This document shows, one piece after another, positions 35,927 through 47,874 of a stretch of 64,000 nucleotides of DNA (positions are counted from its first letter, which is position 1; each line of letters begins with the position of its first letter). The translations under genes were made by a program, and so were the position numbers. Under the pieces are notes generated by a model. It ran no database searches. It worked only from the letters and a program-made list of their open reading frames with translations, and had not been told where the DNA came from. The DNA is from Rhabdornis inornatus (taxonomy: Eukaryota > Chordata > Aves > Passeriformes > Rhabdornithidae). Location of the stretch: assembly GCA_013397075.1 (NCBI GenBank), contig VWZS01000873.1:368749-432748 (forward strand). The letters run 5' to 3'.

Positions 35927-37784
35927 GTTCATGTTCCAGGGGTAAAATGCCCAAAGCAATCGCTGTTCATGGCTGCTGTCACTGCATGGATCAAGGTGAA
36001 ACTCATTTTCCTGTTGGTCAGAGTCTCCCAGCCCAAGCACAATTTCTCAAAGGTCTCCTCTGCCCCTTTCCTCTTCAAAGCTGCTGTTGATGGAAGTTGT
36101 TTTCCCTCATTCCGTGTTAAGCGTTTCCCTGCTCAATTAAACCTGCGTGGAGTGGAGTTTAAATCCCATTAAAGTGGTGTTGTGTTACAGCTGAGCCCTC
36201 GCTCCATTTAACAAATAATTAGAATAACATATTCCAGCCATGCAACCATCTCCTGTAAGTGCCCTTGTTTAACCTTTTCAGCCCAAGCTGCAGCGTTTAG
36301 TGAAATTCCCAGAGATTTTGGAGGGATGTGCCTTTTTCCTGGAGCTGGAACAGTTCTTGAGAACATTTTTGGGTTTGCAGAAAGCAGGTTCCAAAGCCCT
36401 GCTGGCCTTGCCACTGGCTGGGGGATCACACCAGGACTGCCCAAGGCTGTCCTGAGCCTTTCTGTCTTTGCCATATCCTTGACTAATTCCTCCTTGCACT
36501 GCCATTATTATTCTCTCACATGTGTTTTGTTCTGAGGGAGGGTGTCAGGCTTTAATTAATGTTTATGTCACCCTGGTGTTAACCTGGATTGCTCTAATTC
36601 ACCTGCTGCTCACTCGGGCTGTTTTACTGCTTTATTTATTGACTTTTGATTTCTCCCCTTCCCTTTGTGTTCACTGTCAGGTTACTTTTCCAGCATTTTA
36701 GATAATAACAAAGTACTTAGAGCAGTGTTTACTTTTTTCTGCTTAGCTCTACTGAACACAAAGCGACTTTTCTTCCGGTACTTAGGGGCACCTATTTTTG
36801 AAATTTGGTTCCAAGTCTTTCTAAATGTGCTTTGACAGTTTCTGAGCTGGCAGAAAATTGGATGCAGAGAGATTCTGCAATGCAGAGCCCCCACGTGTTT
36901 CAGGAATTGCAACCCCAGGGAAGTTGGGCTGGGGGAATACAGCAAGGATGAGCCTTTATTTCAAGCAAATAAATAAGAGAGTGGGAAAACAAAAGCATGG
37001 AAAATATTTTTACTGTAATTTCTCTACTTGAAATGCCTACTGCAAACTGCTTAAGGTCAGCAAAATAAAGTTTCAGGGAGATGTGTTTGGGGGGGCTGCC
37101 TTTATCAGAAGATCTGTGTTTAATGAAAATACATCTCTCCAGCACTGGCTTTCCCCCATTATTCTGCAGCAGCATTTTCCTCCTCTTTGCAGTGCACTGA
37201 ATTTCCTCAGGCCTCAGATTCTCTGTCCTGCTCAGGGAGATTTAACAGATGTATGGGGACAGGAGTGCCAGAAGTTTTGTGTGAGTTTTAGAGCAGGTGC
37301 TGGGTGAGGAAATGGTTCATTTTTGCTGCAGGACCTGCTTTGGGCAGGTTTTAAATGTGGAATTTTCTGTGGCTGCCTGCAGCATTGTCCAAGCTGGCTG
37401 GAGGCAGGGCAGTGGTTCTGCTTTGGGAATTCTGGTGTTGCCACAAGCAGGGCTCCCTCATTTGGGCTCTTTTTTAAGGGATGCACTTGGATTGATTCCC
37501 AGAGCTGTGGGAGTGTTTTGTGCTCTGGTGTTATGAACACACTCATAGGCTGCTGTTAAATATTCTGAAGTTAAGGGGAAAACTTGTGTTTTCATGTTGA
37601 GCAAACCCTTGTGAAAAAATATTAATAACTGAGTTATAAAAAAGTAAAAAAAGTAATCTGCAGAAAGTGGTCTACCAACTCTCCACAGTGCCTTGTGGAC
37701 CTTTAAATGACAGGGGAAATTAAGATCAATTCTTAAACCTGAAAATGGAATTCTTGGGTTTAGATCTTGTAAGCAGAGTCAGTA
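35927..37784 (+). other. Intronic stretch after the LTR
   Basis: About 1.9 kb with no exon or repeat recognised. Confidence 0.4.
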
Positions 37785-38146
37785 ATTTATTAAAAACCCT
37801 TCCAAGGATACCCCTTGGGCAGTACAAGAGCCTGGCCATGGCTACACCCCAGATGGACCCTGGCTCAGGAGTTTTCACACTTTTATAAGTTTGGGTCCAT
37901 TTCCATACTGGGGTTCATTGTCCAATCCCAGCTCCAGGTTCTGCAGTCCCATCCTCCCAGATTCTCTCCTCCATTCGCTGCTGTTTGCACTTTTTGGGGC
38001 TGGAGCTGCAGCGCTGTCCTTGGTTGTGGGGCTGCAAAAGGATTGTTTTGTGTGCCTGAGCTGGGAGGAGAACTTGGAACACTTTCTATGGAGTTCAGAG
38101 TCACACACCAATGCAGTGCAGAATCTGGAAAATATGAAAGGCATCA
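37785..38146 (-). mobile_element. Solo LTR-like element, family B, copy 4
   Basis: From AATTTATTAAAAACCCTTCC to ..AAATATGAAAGGCATCA it is nearly identical to the reverse complement of copy 1 (14256-14675). The U5-side end is diverged or truncated near 37785, and about ten bases are missing beside the other terminus. It is antisense to the contactin gene. The close match to copy 1 makes these the two youngest members in the window. Confidence 0.8.
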
Positions 38147-38799
38147 ATGGAAACAAAAGGCATTGCCTGGGGTGAGCCAGCGAGGGAGATGTGGCATTGT
38201 GTGCCTGCAGTGCGCCGGACCAGTCTGAAAGGAAATTTTCTGAAAGGAAATGTTCAGTGTTTCTGTGACTTTTCTGCCATCCTTTGCCTCATTAACCTCC
38301 TGGAGCAGAGAGTTTCTCTGCTGAAGTCGTATTTGCATGTTAATGAGCTGCAGTGGCACAGACATTAATGTCTGAGTGTGCATATGCATATTTTATTGTG
38401 GGATTTAACCATTCACCTTCTGACAGCGCTGTGGGTTAAGCCCAGCTTAGCCCCACCCAGCTTAGTTTTATAATAATACCCACTCACCTCCCTCCACCCC
38501 AGTGCACAATCCAGTTAAATCAAAATTAAAACTTTGTAGGTTGAGATAGGAACAATTTAATAACTGAAAGAAAGTAAAATATAATCATCATAATATTATA
38601 ATGAATAATAGTACTGTTTATTTTATAATAATAATAGTAAATAAGAATATAAAGTAAAAAAACAAGCGATGTGCAATAAATTGTTCAGCACCCACTGACC
38701 CATGGCAGATCCTACCCTGACTCCTGACCAGCCCCTTCCATCCTCACGCACCACATAAATACAGGAGCTTTAAGAAATTAATTTGTCCTGGAGCTCTTG
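38147..38799 (+). other. Intronic stretch
   Basis: It contains an AT-rich patch of TAATAATA-like runs near 38580-38650 and no gene. Confidence 0.4.
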
Positions 38800-39022
38800 G
38801 TTTGGGTTGGGGTTTTTTTCTTGTTTTGTTTGGGTTTTTTTGTTTTGTTTTGCTTTGGTTTTGGGTTTTTGGTTGTGTTTTTTTTTTTGTTGTTTTTTGT
38901 TTGGTTTGGGTTTTTTGTTGTTGTTGTTTAGTTATTTGGGGGGTTTTGTTTGTTTGGTTTGGTTGGTTGTTTTTTGTGGTAGTTGTCGTTGTTGTTTTCT
39001 GGGTTTTTTTAAGTGGTGGTTT
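38800..39022. repeat. G/T-only low-complexity tract, about 220 bp
   Basis: The + strand is almost only T and G in TTTTG, GGTTT and TTGTTG variants. The open frames on both strands, rich in F, W, V and C or in K, Q and N, follow from composition alone. Confidence 0.88.
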
Positions 39023-39724
39023 AGGGTTTTTCCCCAAAAATTTTTAACAAGAAAATATTCTCAGAAATGCCTGTCCAGGCATTCTTTGTCATTTTATCTC
39101 GTGTTGATCCAGCACAGCAACACCCCAGCAGTTGTTCAAACCTGTTCAGAGCACTGTGCTACTCATGGGAAGAAAAAAATGCAACACAGAGTCAAATGTT
39201 CTCCATTGTGAGGCAAAACCCCATAATTTATATCAATACATTCCAGTGAAATGGGGCACCCAGCTCTGTTAAAAACCAAACCTCAGAATTCACAGAGAGA
39301 TGGGGATTTGAATTCATGAAGCTCTCCAAGCAGCTGCAGGTTCTGTACCAGAGAAATTCAGCTAATTTCGTGTCTGAATATAAATAATTAAAGCTGGGAG
39401 CCCTGTTGTACATATTAAATTATGGTCTCTTCTAAACGAGGCTGCAGTTCAATTTGTTCAGTGTTTTTTTTGGTTTTTTGGGTTTTTTTTCCCCCTGCTT
39501 CTGTGTAGCTCCCTCTGCACTTTGATGTGAGCAGGAAATGATTCATCTGCTGTGGCCCCATAATTAATTAATTTATATTTTGGTCGGTTCTGCAGCACTG
39601 TGCATTTCTGGAGCTGGCTGTTTAATGAATGTTTGCACAGCAGAGGAGGCAGGGAGTGACTCCTGGTGCTCCTCAAACACCACCCAGCCCTGGGCACCGC
39701 TGGACAAGGGTTTGCAAATCACAT

Positions 39725-39813
39725 CTGCCTTGCTTTAATACTTTGAGTGGGGTTTGTTTTCTGATTATTTAGGGGTTTTTCATGTTCATTTCCAATTCCT
39801 GTATTTGGAAATC
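39725..39813 (+). repeat. Member 1 of a short dispersed repeat pair
   Basis: It shares TTAATACTTTG, GATTATTTAG and TGTTCATTTCCA..TTCCTG then ATTTGGAA, in the same order, with 42070-42179. The family is unknown. Confidence 0.65.
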
Positions 39814-41625
39814 CCTCAGGAAGAGGTGTGACCCCCCAGCAGCATCATCTGGCAGGCAGGTCCTGGATCCAGCTCTCCTGGCTGGGATAAGAATGATTAA
39901 ACCTCAGCTGGACAAAAAATTCCTTTAAACTGAATCCAGAAGACTTTCAGCTGCCCAGGTGGGCTTCTACAACATCACTCACCTGTACATAGAGAGCTAA
40001 GAAAATGTAATTTGTGTTTATTTAGGGATTATGTGGCGAGGTTTTCTGTGGGTGCAGAGGGTTTGAGGCAGCCTCACGAGAAGCCTGTGCCCATTTCTGC
40101 TCCTGATCTGCCAGCAGCAAAGCCCTGGCTGGATGTGACCTGATTGATCTGGGCCATCATTGCCCAAATTATGAAATCAGAGGCCATGTCAATGCCAGCT
40201 CCTCATTTTTATATACAGATGATTAGGTATATGATGTTTTTCTCTGTTTAACTCTCAAGTCCATCTGGGCAAGTTTAATTGCCTCTTTCTCAAAAGTTAA
40301 GAAGATGAGGTGGTGCACTTCAAATAAACCAGGGAGCAGACAGACATTTTTCTAAGCAGATGTTCCAACTCTCTGGCTGTGTATTGATCCCCTGTGTGTT
40401 TTATATGATGCCCCTTTTCAATTTAGCTCCTTTGCATTTGAATTAGTGTGTAGGTATTGAAATTAAATCTCATTTAGGGACTTATGGAAATGCCTACTTT
40501 TCCACGCATCTATCAAATCAGGGAGGATATGGACCCAAACTGATTATTTATTGCCAGTAAAAATGGGTTTTATGGCAAAATTTGAGGTGATTAGTCAGGT
40601 GTTTTATAGGTAAGATACTGTGTGATTCTTAGAAAATCTAAATATTATTGGAAAAGGGCTTAATTTTGCCATGCTTGTGTGGTCATGGAGAGGAACAGGA
40701 GGTGAGGGATGTGGTGCAGTGGGAAACCTGCTGGGTTGGGCTTGGGGCTTGTGTTTGGTCTGGGCAAAGCCTGGCTTAGCTAGTCAAAAACCTGTCTGTG
40801 TGGGGATTTCCTCCCTGCCTGGGTACAAAAACCCTCTGCTCCTTTTCTCCACACTTTGGGGGGGATTTCCATCATTTAGCACATGGGGGGAACCAGCAGC
40901 TCCCACGGAGCATTTTGGGGTGAAATCCTGGGTTTTGCTGCAGCCCTTGGAGATGGAGGGGCTGGGAATGCTGTTGGCAGAGATCATTTTCACCTGGGAA
41001 AGGTTCCCCAGTGAGGGGGGATCATCCAGAGGGAATAAAATCCAACATCAATCCAGCTTGGACAATGAAGTGCCAGAAATGTGGGCAGTCCCAGAACCAC
41101 TGACAGCTCCACTGGACGTGGGCTGGCCATACAGAAAGTGAGTTTTTGTAAGGTCTCTCCCAAAAATCCCTGTCCCCTCCTCCAGCCAGGCCTGGCTGTC
41201 ACAAGGACTCAAATTTTCCCATGGTTGGGGCCATTAAATAGAAGAAATGCTGATGTATTTTTGCAAATCTTGCTCAAAGTCAGTCCATGGCAAATCAATG
41301 GCTGCTCCCAATAAGTTCTTCTTGTAATGAATAGAGCACAGGATGCTGCAGTTCAGCTGGGCATTGTTTGATGCTGCTTTATTGAAGCATTTGTCAAATG
41401 CTGTGACAGGCTGTGCTCTGAAATTAAGAATATGCTGCTGACAGGCTGCACTGAGTCATTATTGCAAGTTTTAGGAAAGATTTCCTGTGTATTACAATGA
41501 AAAAGCAAAACTTGCCTGATATCCCTTCAGTGCTTCAGTCTGGTTTTCCTGATGTGTTTGGATTTTTTATTTTGCAGTAAAACACACACATTCAGCTTCA
41601 TAAATCAAGCTAAGACACAATTGTT

Positions 41626-41740
41626 AAATAGTCTATATCATATTAATTACTCTGTAAAGCAAGGCAAGCATTACAACCATTTATAATCAACTACTGGAGA
41701 AGTTGCTAATCAATTAGACAGGTAACTAATTAGCCAGCCA
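41626..41740. promoter_or_regulatory. Candidate regulatory patch with homeodomain-type sites
   Basis: It holds ATTAATTA at 41642-41649, TAATCAATTA at 41707-41716 (a paired-class P2-type homeodomain palindrome) and TAATTA at 41727-41732 within 115 bases of otherwise unique sequence. AT-rich introns produce such sites by chance, so this is only a candidate. Confidence 0.25.
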
Positions 41741-42069
41741 GCAGTCAGAACCTCCAGCTGAAGCTGCTGACTTGAGACTTCATTAAACTTTCCAGGTGTT
41801 GAGGAAAGTATGAAAAATACAGCTATCTTAACAGGTTGATGTGTCTTAATTCCAATTTTCTGAGTTGAAATGTTTGAAGATTGCATCTGTTTTGAGGGAT
41901 ATTGTCATTTATAAAGCTTCCCATGGTTGTCTTGCACAGCTGGAAAGAAAATAAGCAGTTTGTGTGGGAAAGTTTTGAGTTTGTCCAGTGCATATTTGGA
42001 ACAGCATGAACTTAGATGTGTCTGAAATTCCTCTTATCCCAACTTTTAATTTGTACCATTTGTACCTTC

Positions 42070-42179
42070 TGCCTTTGTCCTTAATACTTTGGGTGGGATT
42101 TTCCGATTATTTAGTTTTGGGTTTTTTGTTTGTTTTTTTTTTTTTTAATGTTCATTTCCATTTCCTGCATTTGGAATCT
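42070..42179 (+). repeat. Member 2 of a short dispersed repeat pair
   Basis: It is the same segment as 39725-39813, expanded in the middle by a T/G-rich run at about 42117-42146. Confidence 0.65.
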
Positions 42180-44431
42180 GCGAAACAGATCCCTGGCAGG
42201 ATCCTGATATGATCATTTATTTGTGAAACAGGGATAACACAGTGGATGATCATTGAGACTTGGAAAAAAATAAATGATTTGTGTCCTTCCAGCTCAGCTG
42301 ATGCCATGAAATGCTCCCTGGGAGCTCCCAGAACATTCCCTCTCCTCCCACTTGTATCTGGACCACAGGAAATGGCATCTTCTCCAGCCTCACACTGGGT
42401 GGGCTTTGCTGGGACACATCTGAAGGGGGACTTGGAAGAAGGCAGGGTGGTGGCTGAGCTTTCTGGGGTGTGAAACAGGGAGTGGTGCAGGGGACACAGA
42501 GAGGAAAAGGGGCTGGGAGCAGCTGGATGCACAGCTGGGATGGAGAGGAGAATTGGAAATGGAACGGGAAGCAATGGAAAAATCGGTTCCAAATTCTGTG
42601 TTTTAAACTGTCTTTTATAACATCCCTGAGAAGTGGGATTATATGTGGCAAAATATCACAGCGTTGGGGTATTTTTGAGCTTTACAGCTGAAGTGCAGGT
42701 TGTGGTGATTTGGCAATAACTGGAACAGTTTTCTTTTCTCTCTCTCTGGATTTTGTGATCCCTCTGAATGCCTAACACAGACTCGTGCCCACCTTGTGCA
42801 TCCAGGTTTCCAGCCTGCTTTTTCGGGGTTGGTTTGTGCCCAAACTCAAAAACAATTCAGTCCAGGCAACTCTGAAACTGTGAATTTTGTAATGGATGCC
42901 AATTCAGGTTAAAAAAGCAGGAAGGAAGGGTTAAAGAGAGACAAGCTTTGGCCTTGTGCTTTTCTTCCTGAGGGAAGGGGCATCTTTGGGAAGAGGCAGA
43001 GATGTGGGAGCAGAGCTCAGGCAGAGGAGTGTTAGATCTGCCAGCAGGGAAATGGTGACTAACATCACAGGGCTGAAGGAATAATGGGAGGAGACTCCCG
43101 AAAAATCTCTTCTGGACCTTAAAATGGGGAGAGCTGAGGTGGGGAGGGCTGTGAGGGACAGCAGGAGGGGTAACCCTGCTGGATGAGAGAGATCTGGAAA
43201 TTCTTTTGCCATTGGATGTGTTTGCCTGTGTTTGGTTTCTTCTGCCCCTGTGGGTTGGGAACGTCGAAGCACTTGAGAGAAAACAAGTTTGAGAGGCAGA
43301 GCAGCTTCTTAGCAGAGTGAGAGAAGATTCCTCAGCTGAGATAAAAACTCTCTCCATGGAAATCTTGTGGTGCCTCTTCCAAGCTGGGAAGCCCAGCTGT
43401 GATTCTCGAGTCAAGTGGCCAAGAATTCTGTCAGGATGGCTGCATCTCCTTTTGGAAACTGGGAAAACTCTGCTGCCTCTCAGCTTTTTCATACCTGAGA
43501 GTGACTAGAGGCACTGGATGAGATTCCCCTCTCCCTTCCCAGAGAGCAGGACAAGCACTGGGTCCTCGTTAACCTCCCAAAAGTGAGATTTCAAAACACG
43601 GTCATGAATTCCCAGCATGTGTAATGTACATCTGCCTTTTCTTCCCTGCAATATTTAAAAAACATAGTGTGTACTCCAAATCCTGTGTCCTCTTTTTCCT
43701 CAATGAGAAGCAGAGCTTCCCTGAGTGTTTTCCCACTTTTTATAAAATAACACTCTACAAGCAACTCATTGGTAAATAATCTGCATAGAATTTCCCACTA
43801 TTTATTCATACTGATTTTGCTATATTAAGTTTAACAGTAACTTTTATTGACCTCTGCTACGTTCCTGAGCAAACTTGAATGCTCTCTTTTCTTATTTTTT
43901 TTTTTAATTTGTTGTTATATTAGGATGGAATATGGAATTTATCCCATAATGAAAGGCAAGGGAGAGATGCCATCAGTCAGTGGGAGGAGAGAGAATCCAG
44001 TGCTTTCCCATGTAAATTATGAGAGTTCTGGAAGGGAGCCAGGCATTCATTTTGTTAAAACGGGGTTTGATAATTGAAACTAATTTAACATCGACCCCAT
44101 TAAGTTGCATTTTATTGCTCATTTAATCTGCCTGTCTCACGAGCTCCCAGGTCTGGGAAGAGGCTTTGGAATGGGAGTTTTGGATTCCTCAAAGCTGCAG
44201 GTGAGCACTGAGCCCTGTGGGTCAGCACTGGTGTGAGGGGTTGAGCTGCACATTTTGGGCAGGGTTGCTGTAGGAAGATGCTTGGTGTGGAAAGCAGCTC
44301 CTGGGTGGTTCCTCATCACCCCTGTGGCCTGTCAGAGCCTTTCCCTGCAGGATCCTGCACCCCCTGGGCTGCCTGGGACAGCTTGTCACACCTGACAAAT
44401 CATCCCAGTCTTCCACCAGGGCAGATCAAAC

Positions 44432-44592
44432 TCCCAGAATGGGTTGGAAGGGATCTTAAAAATCATCCATTCTCACCCCTGCCATGGCAGGGACACCTTC
44501 CACTGTCCCAGGCTGCTCCAGCCCCAATGTCCAACCTGGCCTTGGGCACTGCCAGGGATCCAGGGGCAGCCACAGCTGCTCTGGGCACTCTT
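44432..44592 (-). mobile_element. CR1 LINE 3' fragment
   Basis: GAATGGGTTGGAAGGGATCT, CAGGGACACCTTCCACTGTC, CAACCTGGCCTTGGGCACTG and GGCAGCCACAGCTGCTCTGG match the CR1 3' end in reverse complement. Confidence 0.9.
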
Positions 44593-45070
44593 TATTGACC
44601 AAATATCTGGATCCATGAATTTTTAATTACATGGGATTCCCATCTTCTCCTGCCCTGCTTCTGCTTTCCTCTGTCTCACTGTTGCCTCACACAATCTCTC
44701 TATTTCACCACCGCTGCTTATAACTCATTAAATAATCTCATAATTGGTTCTCAGCCTCTGGGTGCTAATTGCAGCGAGGCACTGGGGGATGGTTGCACAC
44801 ACAGAGCTGCATTTATCAAAAATCAGGGAGCAGAGGAAGGTGCAAGGACAAGGATGTGATGGATGTTTGTTTACAAACACCTTCTCCTGGGGATGATGAA
44901 TTGCTGGAGCTCTCCCCTTGGGAAGAGGCAGCAGAGGAGCTGTAAGAGAGTGCCTGGCTTGCATCAGGGGCCCTGGGGACAGGGAGCTGCACCCTGCTCC
45001 TGGGAATGCTGCAGTCCACTGCTGGGAATGGCACTGCACGTAAAAAGTGCAGCTTGAACCACTCCAGGAC
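44593..45070 (+). other. Intronic stretch
   Basis: About 480 bp with no recognised feature. Confidence 0.4.
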
Positions 45071-45519
45071 TCACAGAATCACACAATTACAGCATCACAG
45101 AATCATACAATCACACAATCACAGCATCACAGAATCAAACAATCGCACAATCACAGCATCACAGCATCACAGAATCACAGAATCAAACAATCACACAATC
45201 ACAGAATCACAGCATCACAGAATCACAGAATCAAACAATCACACAATCACAGAATCAGAGAATCAAACAATCACACAATCACAGAATCACAGAATCAAAC
45301 AATCACAGAATCACACAATCACAGCACCACACAATTACAGCATCACACAATCACAGCATCATAAAATCACACAATCATAGCACCACACAATTACAGAACC
45401 ACACAATTACAGAATCACACAATTACAGCATCACACAATCACAGAATCATACAATTACACAATCACAGCATCATACAGTCACAAAGTCACACAATCACAG
45501 CATCACAGAATCACTGAAT
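45071..45519 (-). repeat. Expanded 8-bp CR1 terminal repeat, about 55 units
   Basis: About 450 bp of AATCACAG and variants (AATCACAC, AATCAAAC, CATCACAG). On the minus strand this is (CTGTGATT)n, the 8-bp terminal repeat of CR1 elements. It abuts the 3' end of the minus-strand CR1 body at 45520. Normal CR1 tails carry only a few units. Confidence 0.9.
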
Positions 45520-45675
45520 TTGAAGAGATCTTTAAGATCATCGAGTCCAAGCCATGTCCCAACACCTCAACTAAACCAAGGCACCCAGTGCCACATCCAG
45601 CCTTTTTTAAACACGTCCAGGGATGATGAATCCAACACTTCCCCATGCAAACCATTCCAGTATTTTATCGTGAGT
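45520..45675 (-). mobile_element. CR1 LINE 3' fragment with expanded tail
   Basis: GAAGAGATCTTTAAGATCAT then CGAGTCCAAGCCATGTCCCA and CCAGGGATGATGAATCCAAC match an older CR1 subtype in reverse complement. Its 3' tail continues as the 8-bp array at 45071-45519. Confidence 0.85.
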
Positions 45676-47112
45676 GTTGTACAAACCAGGTGGGAATGAG
45701 TAGAACCATTTAAAGTTGAATCCAGGGCTGAAAATTGCTGGGAAAATCCAACAGGAGCTGCAATTTAATGATTCTTGTCAGTCCCTTCCCATTTAGGATT
45801 GATTCTGCACTGATTCAGGATCCAGATCTCATTTAAACATGTGGGTAATGTCTGCATTTTTAAATATACACACATGAATATGAAGAGAAAGAGCAGAAAA
45901 TCTATTCTTGCAAATCCAGTTCTCACCCATTGAGAATGAGCAGCATTTCAGGTATTGCTCAACATAGAACCTACAAATTAAAATTTAAAATTCAAACACT
46001 ACAGAGTGCAGGAAAGGACAACCCTTGGATTTTATACTGGTGAGGGATTTACAGCTCCTTTGTACAATCAAAAAGCTTTTGGGGCAGGAGCTGGCACAGA
46101 GAATTGGCTGAATTTTGGTGCTTTCTCAGCATGCAGTTCCCATTCCCCATGGCCAGGCTGCTCAGAGGTTGCTCAGCAGTGCTTGGACACTTTGGGAAAG
46201 CCAGGAACTGCCCGACCAAGCTGAATAAAATCACAGGAGATGGGAATATGACCTGGGACTTGTGCAAGAGAAATCTCCACCTTAACCTTTGGATACTGGG
46301 AGTTATTCCTGGAATAAGGATGTTCCTGGAACAACCATCTCACTGCAATAATGGTCTGGTTGCTGCTTTTTTTTTTTGAGTAATATTGAATCAAACTTGA
46401 AAAAATTTTATACAAATTCCGTTTGTTCCGACACAAACTCAGAGTTTTAAGCTCAGGTGCGGCTGTGCCGGTTTGGAAAGTGCTCGCTGGGTAGAAAATG
46501 TGCTCATGGCGTGGGTTTTTCTGGGGGGTAGGAGCGAAATGTGCCTGTCACAGCTTTTGCAGGATTGATTTGTTACCCTGCGAGCTCTCACACCTTGGAG
46601 TCAGCACTGCCATTCACACCTCCTGCAAGGTGCTCAAAGGCTTCTTTGTTGTGACTTTCTCTAATGTGACATCCAATTACCGCTGAAACTTCACCGCCCC
46701 TTCTTATTTTTAAGTGGAGGCATTCTCTGGCATTTTACTGCTGTCTTTTAGAAGTATTTAGGGGGATGCATGAAAATGCAGCAGTTAGCAAGGGTTTTGG
46801 CATTTAAGAGATGTCATAACAGCCTTTTTTGCCTTTTTTTTCTTTAAACCCATTTTTAAGGCTTGTCAGCTGATAAAACGTGTCAGTCTCAACCAGTGAG
46901 GTGAGGGTTCACATAAGGATAAATTCCAGCTAGGAAAAACCCTTTCCCATGCACTGGTCTGCACACCTGAGAGCTCCCCTGGCAGAGGAAAAGAGGCAGA
47001 ATTTTGAGAAATTTTGAGAAAACAACACAAAATTTTCCACCAGTTGTGCTGGAGGACGGCAAAAAACCTTCTGATGTTCCCTGCAGGATTTGTCCCTTCC
47101 AATCCTTGGTGG
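45676..47112 (+). other. Intronic stretch
   Basis: About 1.4 kb with no exon or repeat family recognised. Confidence 0.4.
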
Positions 47113-47321
47113 GTTTTTGTTTTTTGTTTTTTTTTATTTTGTTTTTTTTTTTTTTTTTTTTTGGGGGGTTTTTTTTTTTTTTTTTTTTTGGGGGGTTTTT
47201 TTTTTTTTTTTTTTTTGGGGGGTTTTTTTTTTTTTTTTTTTTTGGGGGGTTTTTTTTTTTTTTTTTTTTTGGGGGTTTTTTTTTTTTTTTTTTTTTGTTT
47301 TTTTGGTTTTTTTTTTTTTTG
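47113..47321. repeat. Poly(T) block with exact 27-bp G6T21 array
   Basis: A T-rich block holds five G tracts starting at 47163, 47190, 47217, 47244 and 47271, each exactly 27 bases apart (four G6 and one G5). The flanks are irregular T/G runs. The Phe/Gly-only open frames are meaningless. Confidence 0.93.
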
Positions 47322-47573
47322 AGGAAGCAGGAGTTTAAAACCTCTTTAAGTTGTTCCTGAAGACTTCAGATCTCATGTAAATTCATGAGTTACTGCGCAG
47401 CTGCCCACAGAGCATTGAAAGCAAAAAGAAAAATGTATCAGTTTGAGTGTACAAATGTACTGGCAGCCAGACTGGGCTTAAAGGAAAAAGAGCTTTGCTG
47501 AATCATAGAAATGTGTCACAGTGACTCTGGAGATGTGCAATTCTCATCCTGAGCTATCCTCCATTATTAATGC

Positions 47574-47731
47574 AATCTAAAATATACAATAAAGGCTGCA
47601 AACAAATCCCATCTACAGCGTTGAAGTGACAAAAAAACCCGCTCCGTGTTCAGCAAATTTCTGCTTTTCTTTTCAGTATATATTTCAATATCTATAGTGC
47701 AAGGGCCATGCACCCCTTTATTTATTAATAT
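47574..47731 (+). repeat. Copy 1 of an ancient tandem triplication
   Basis: It starts ATCTAAAATATACAATAAAG, then carries GAAGTGACAAAAA, CAGCAAATTTCTGC and TTTTCTTTTCAGTATATAT, and ends CAAGGGCCATGCACC. The same blocks recur in the next two copies in the same order. Confidence 0.8.
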
Positions 47732-47874
47732 TATCTAAAACAGACAGTAAAGACTGCAAAACTCCTCTATATATGGAGTTTAAGTGACAGAAGACATGTG
47801 TGCAGCAAATTTCTGCGTTTCTTTTCAGCATATATCTCAGTGTATACAAGGGCAATGCACCTTTTTATTAAAAT
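47732..47874 (+). repeat. Copy 2 of an ancient tandem triplication
   Basis: TATCTAAAACAGACAGTAAA, TTAAGTGACAGAAGAC, CAGCAAATTTCTGC, TTTCTTTTCAGCATATAT and CAAGGGCAATGCACC are in register with copy 1. Confidence 0.8.

Larger units (their letters stand above)
39023..44431 (+). other. Intronic stretch, mostly unique
   Basis: About 5.4 kb. It includes a pair of related segments (39725-39813 and 42070-42179) and a TAAT-rich candidate regulatory patch (41626-41740). Frames at 40671 (156 residues) and 42857 (211 residues, minus) have no recognisable domains. Confidence 0.4.

Noticed and set aside
45006..45380. Possible CRISPR-like or coding repeat
   Set aside because: Units are 8 bp with no spacers, and the array is continuous with a CR1 end in a bird-like genome.
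47163..47275. Interstitial telomeric repeat
   Set aside because: The unit is G6T21, not TTAGGG, and no TTAGGG runs are present.
47004..47360. Phe/Gly-rich frames
   Set aside because: They translate a poly(T) with G tracts.
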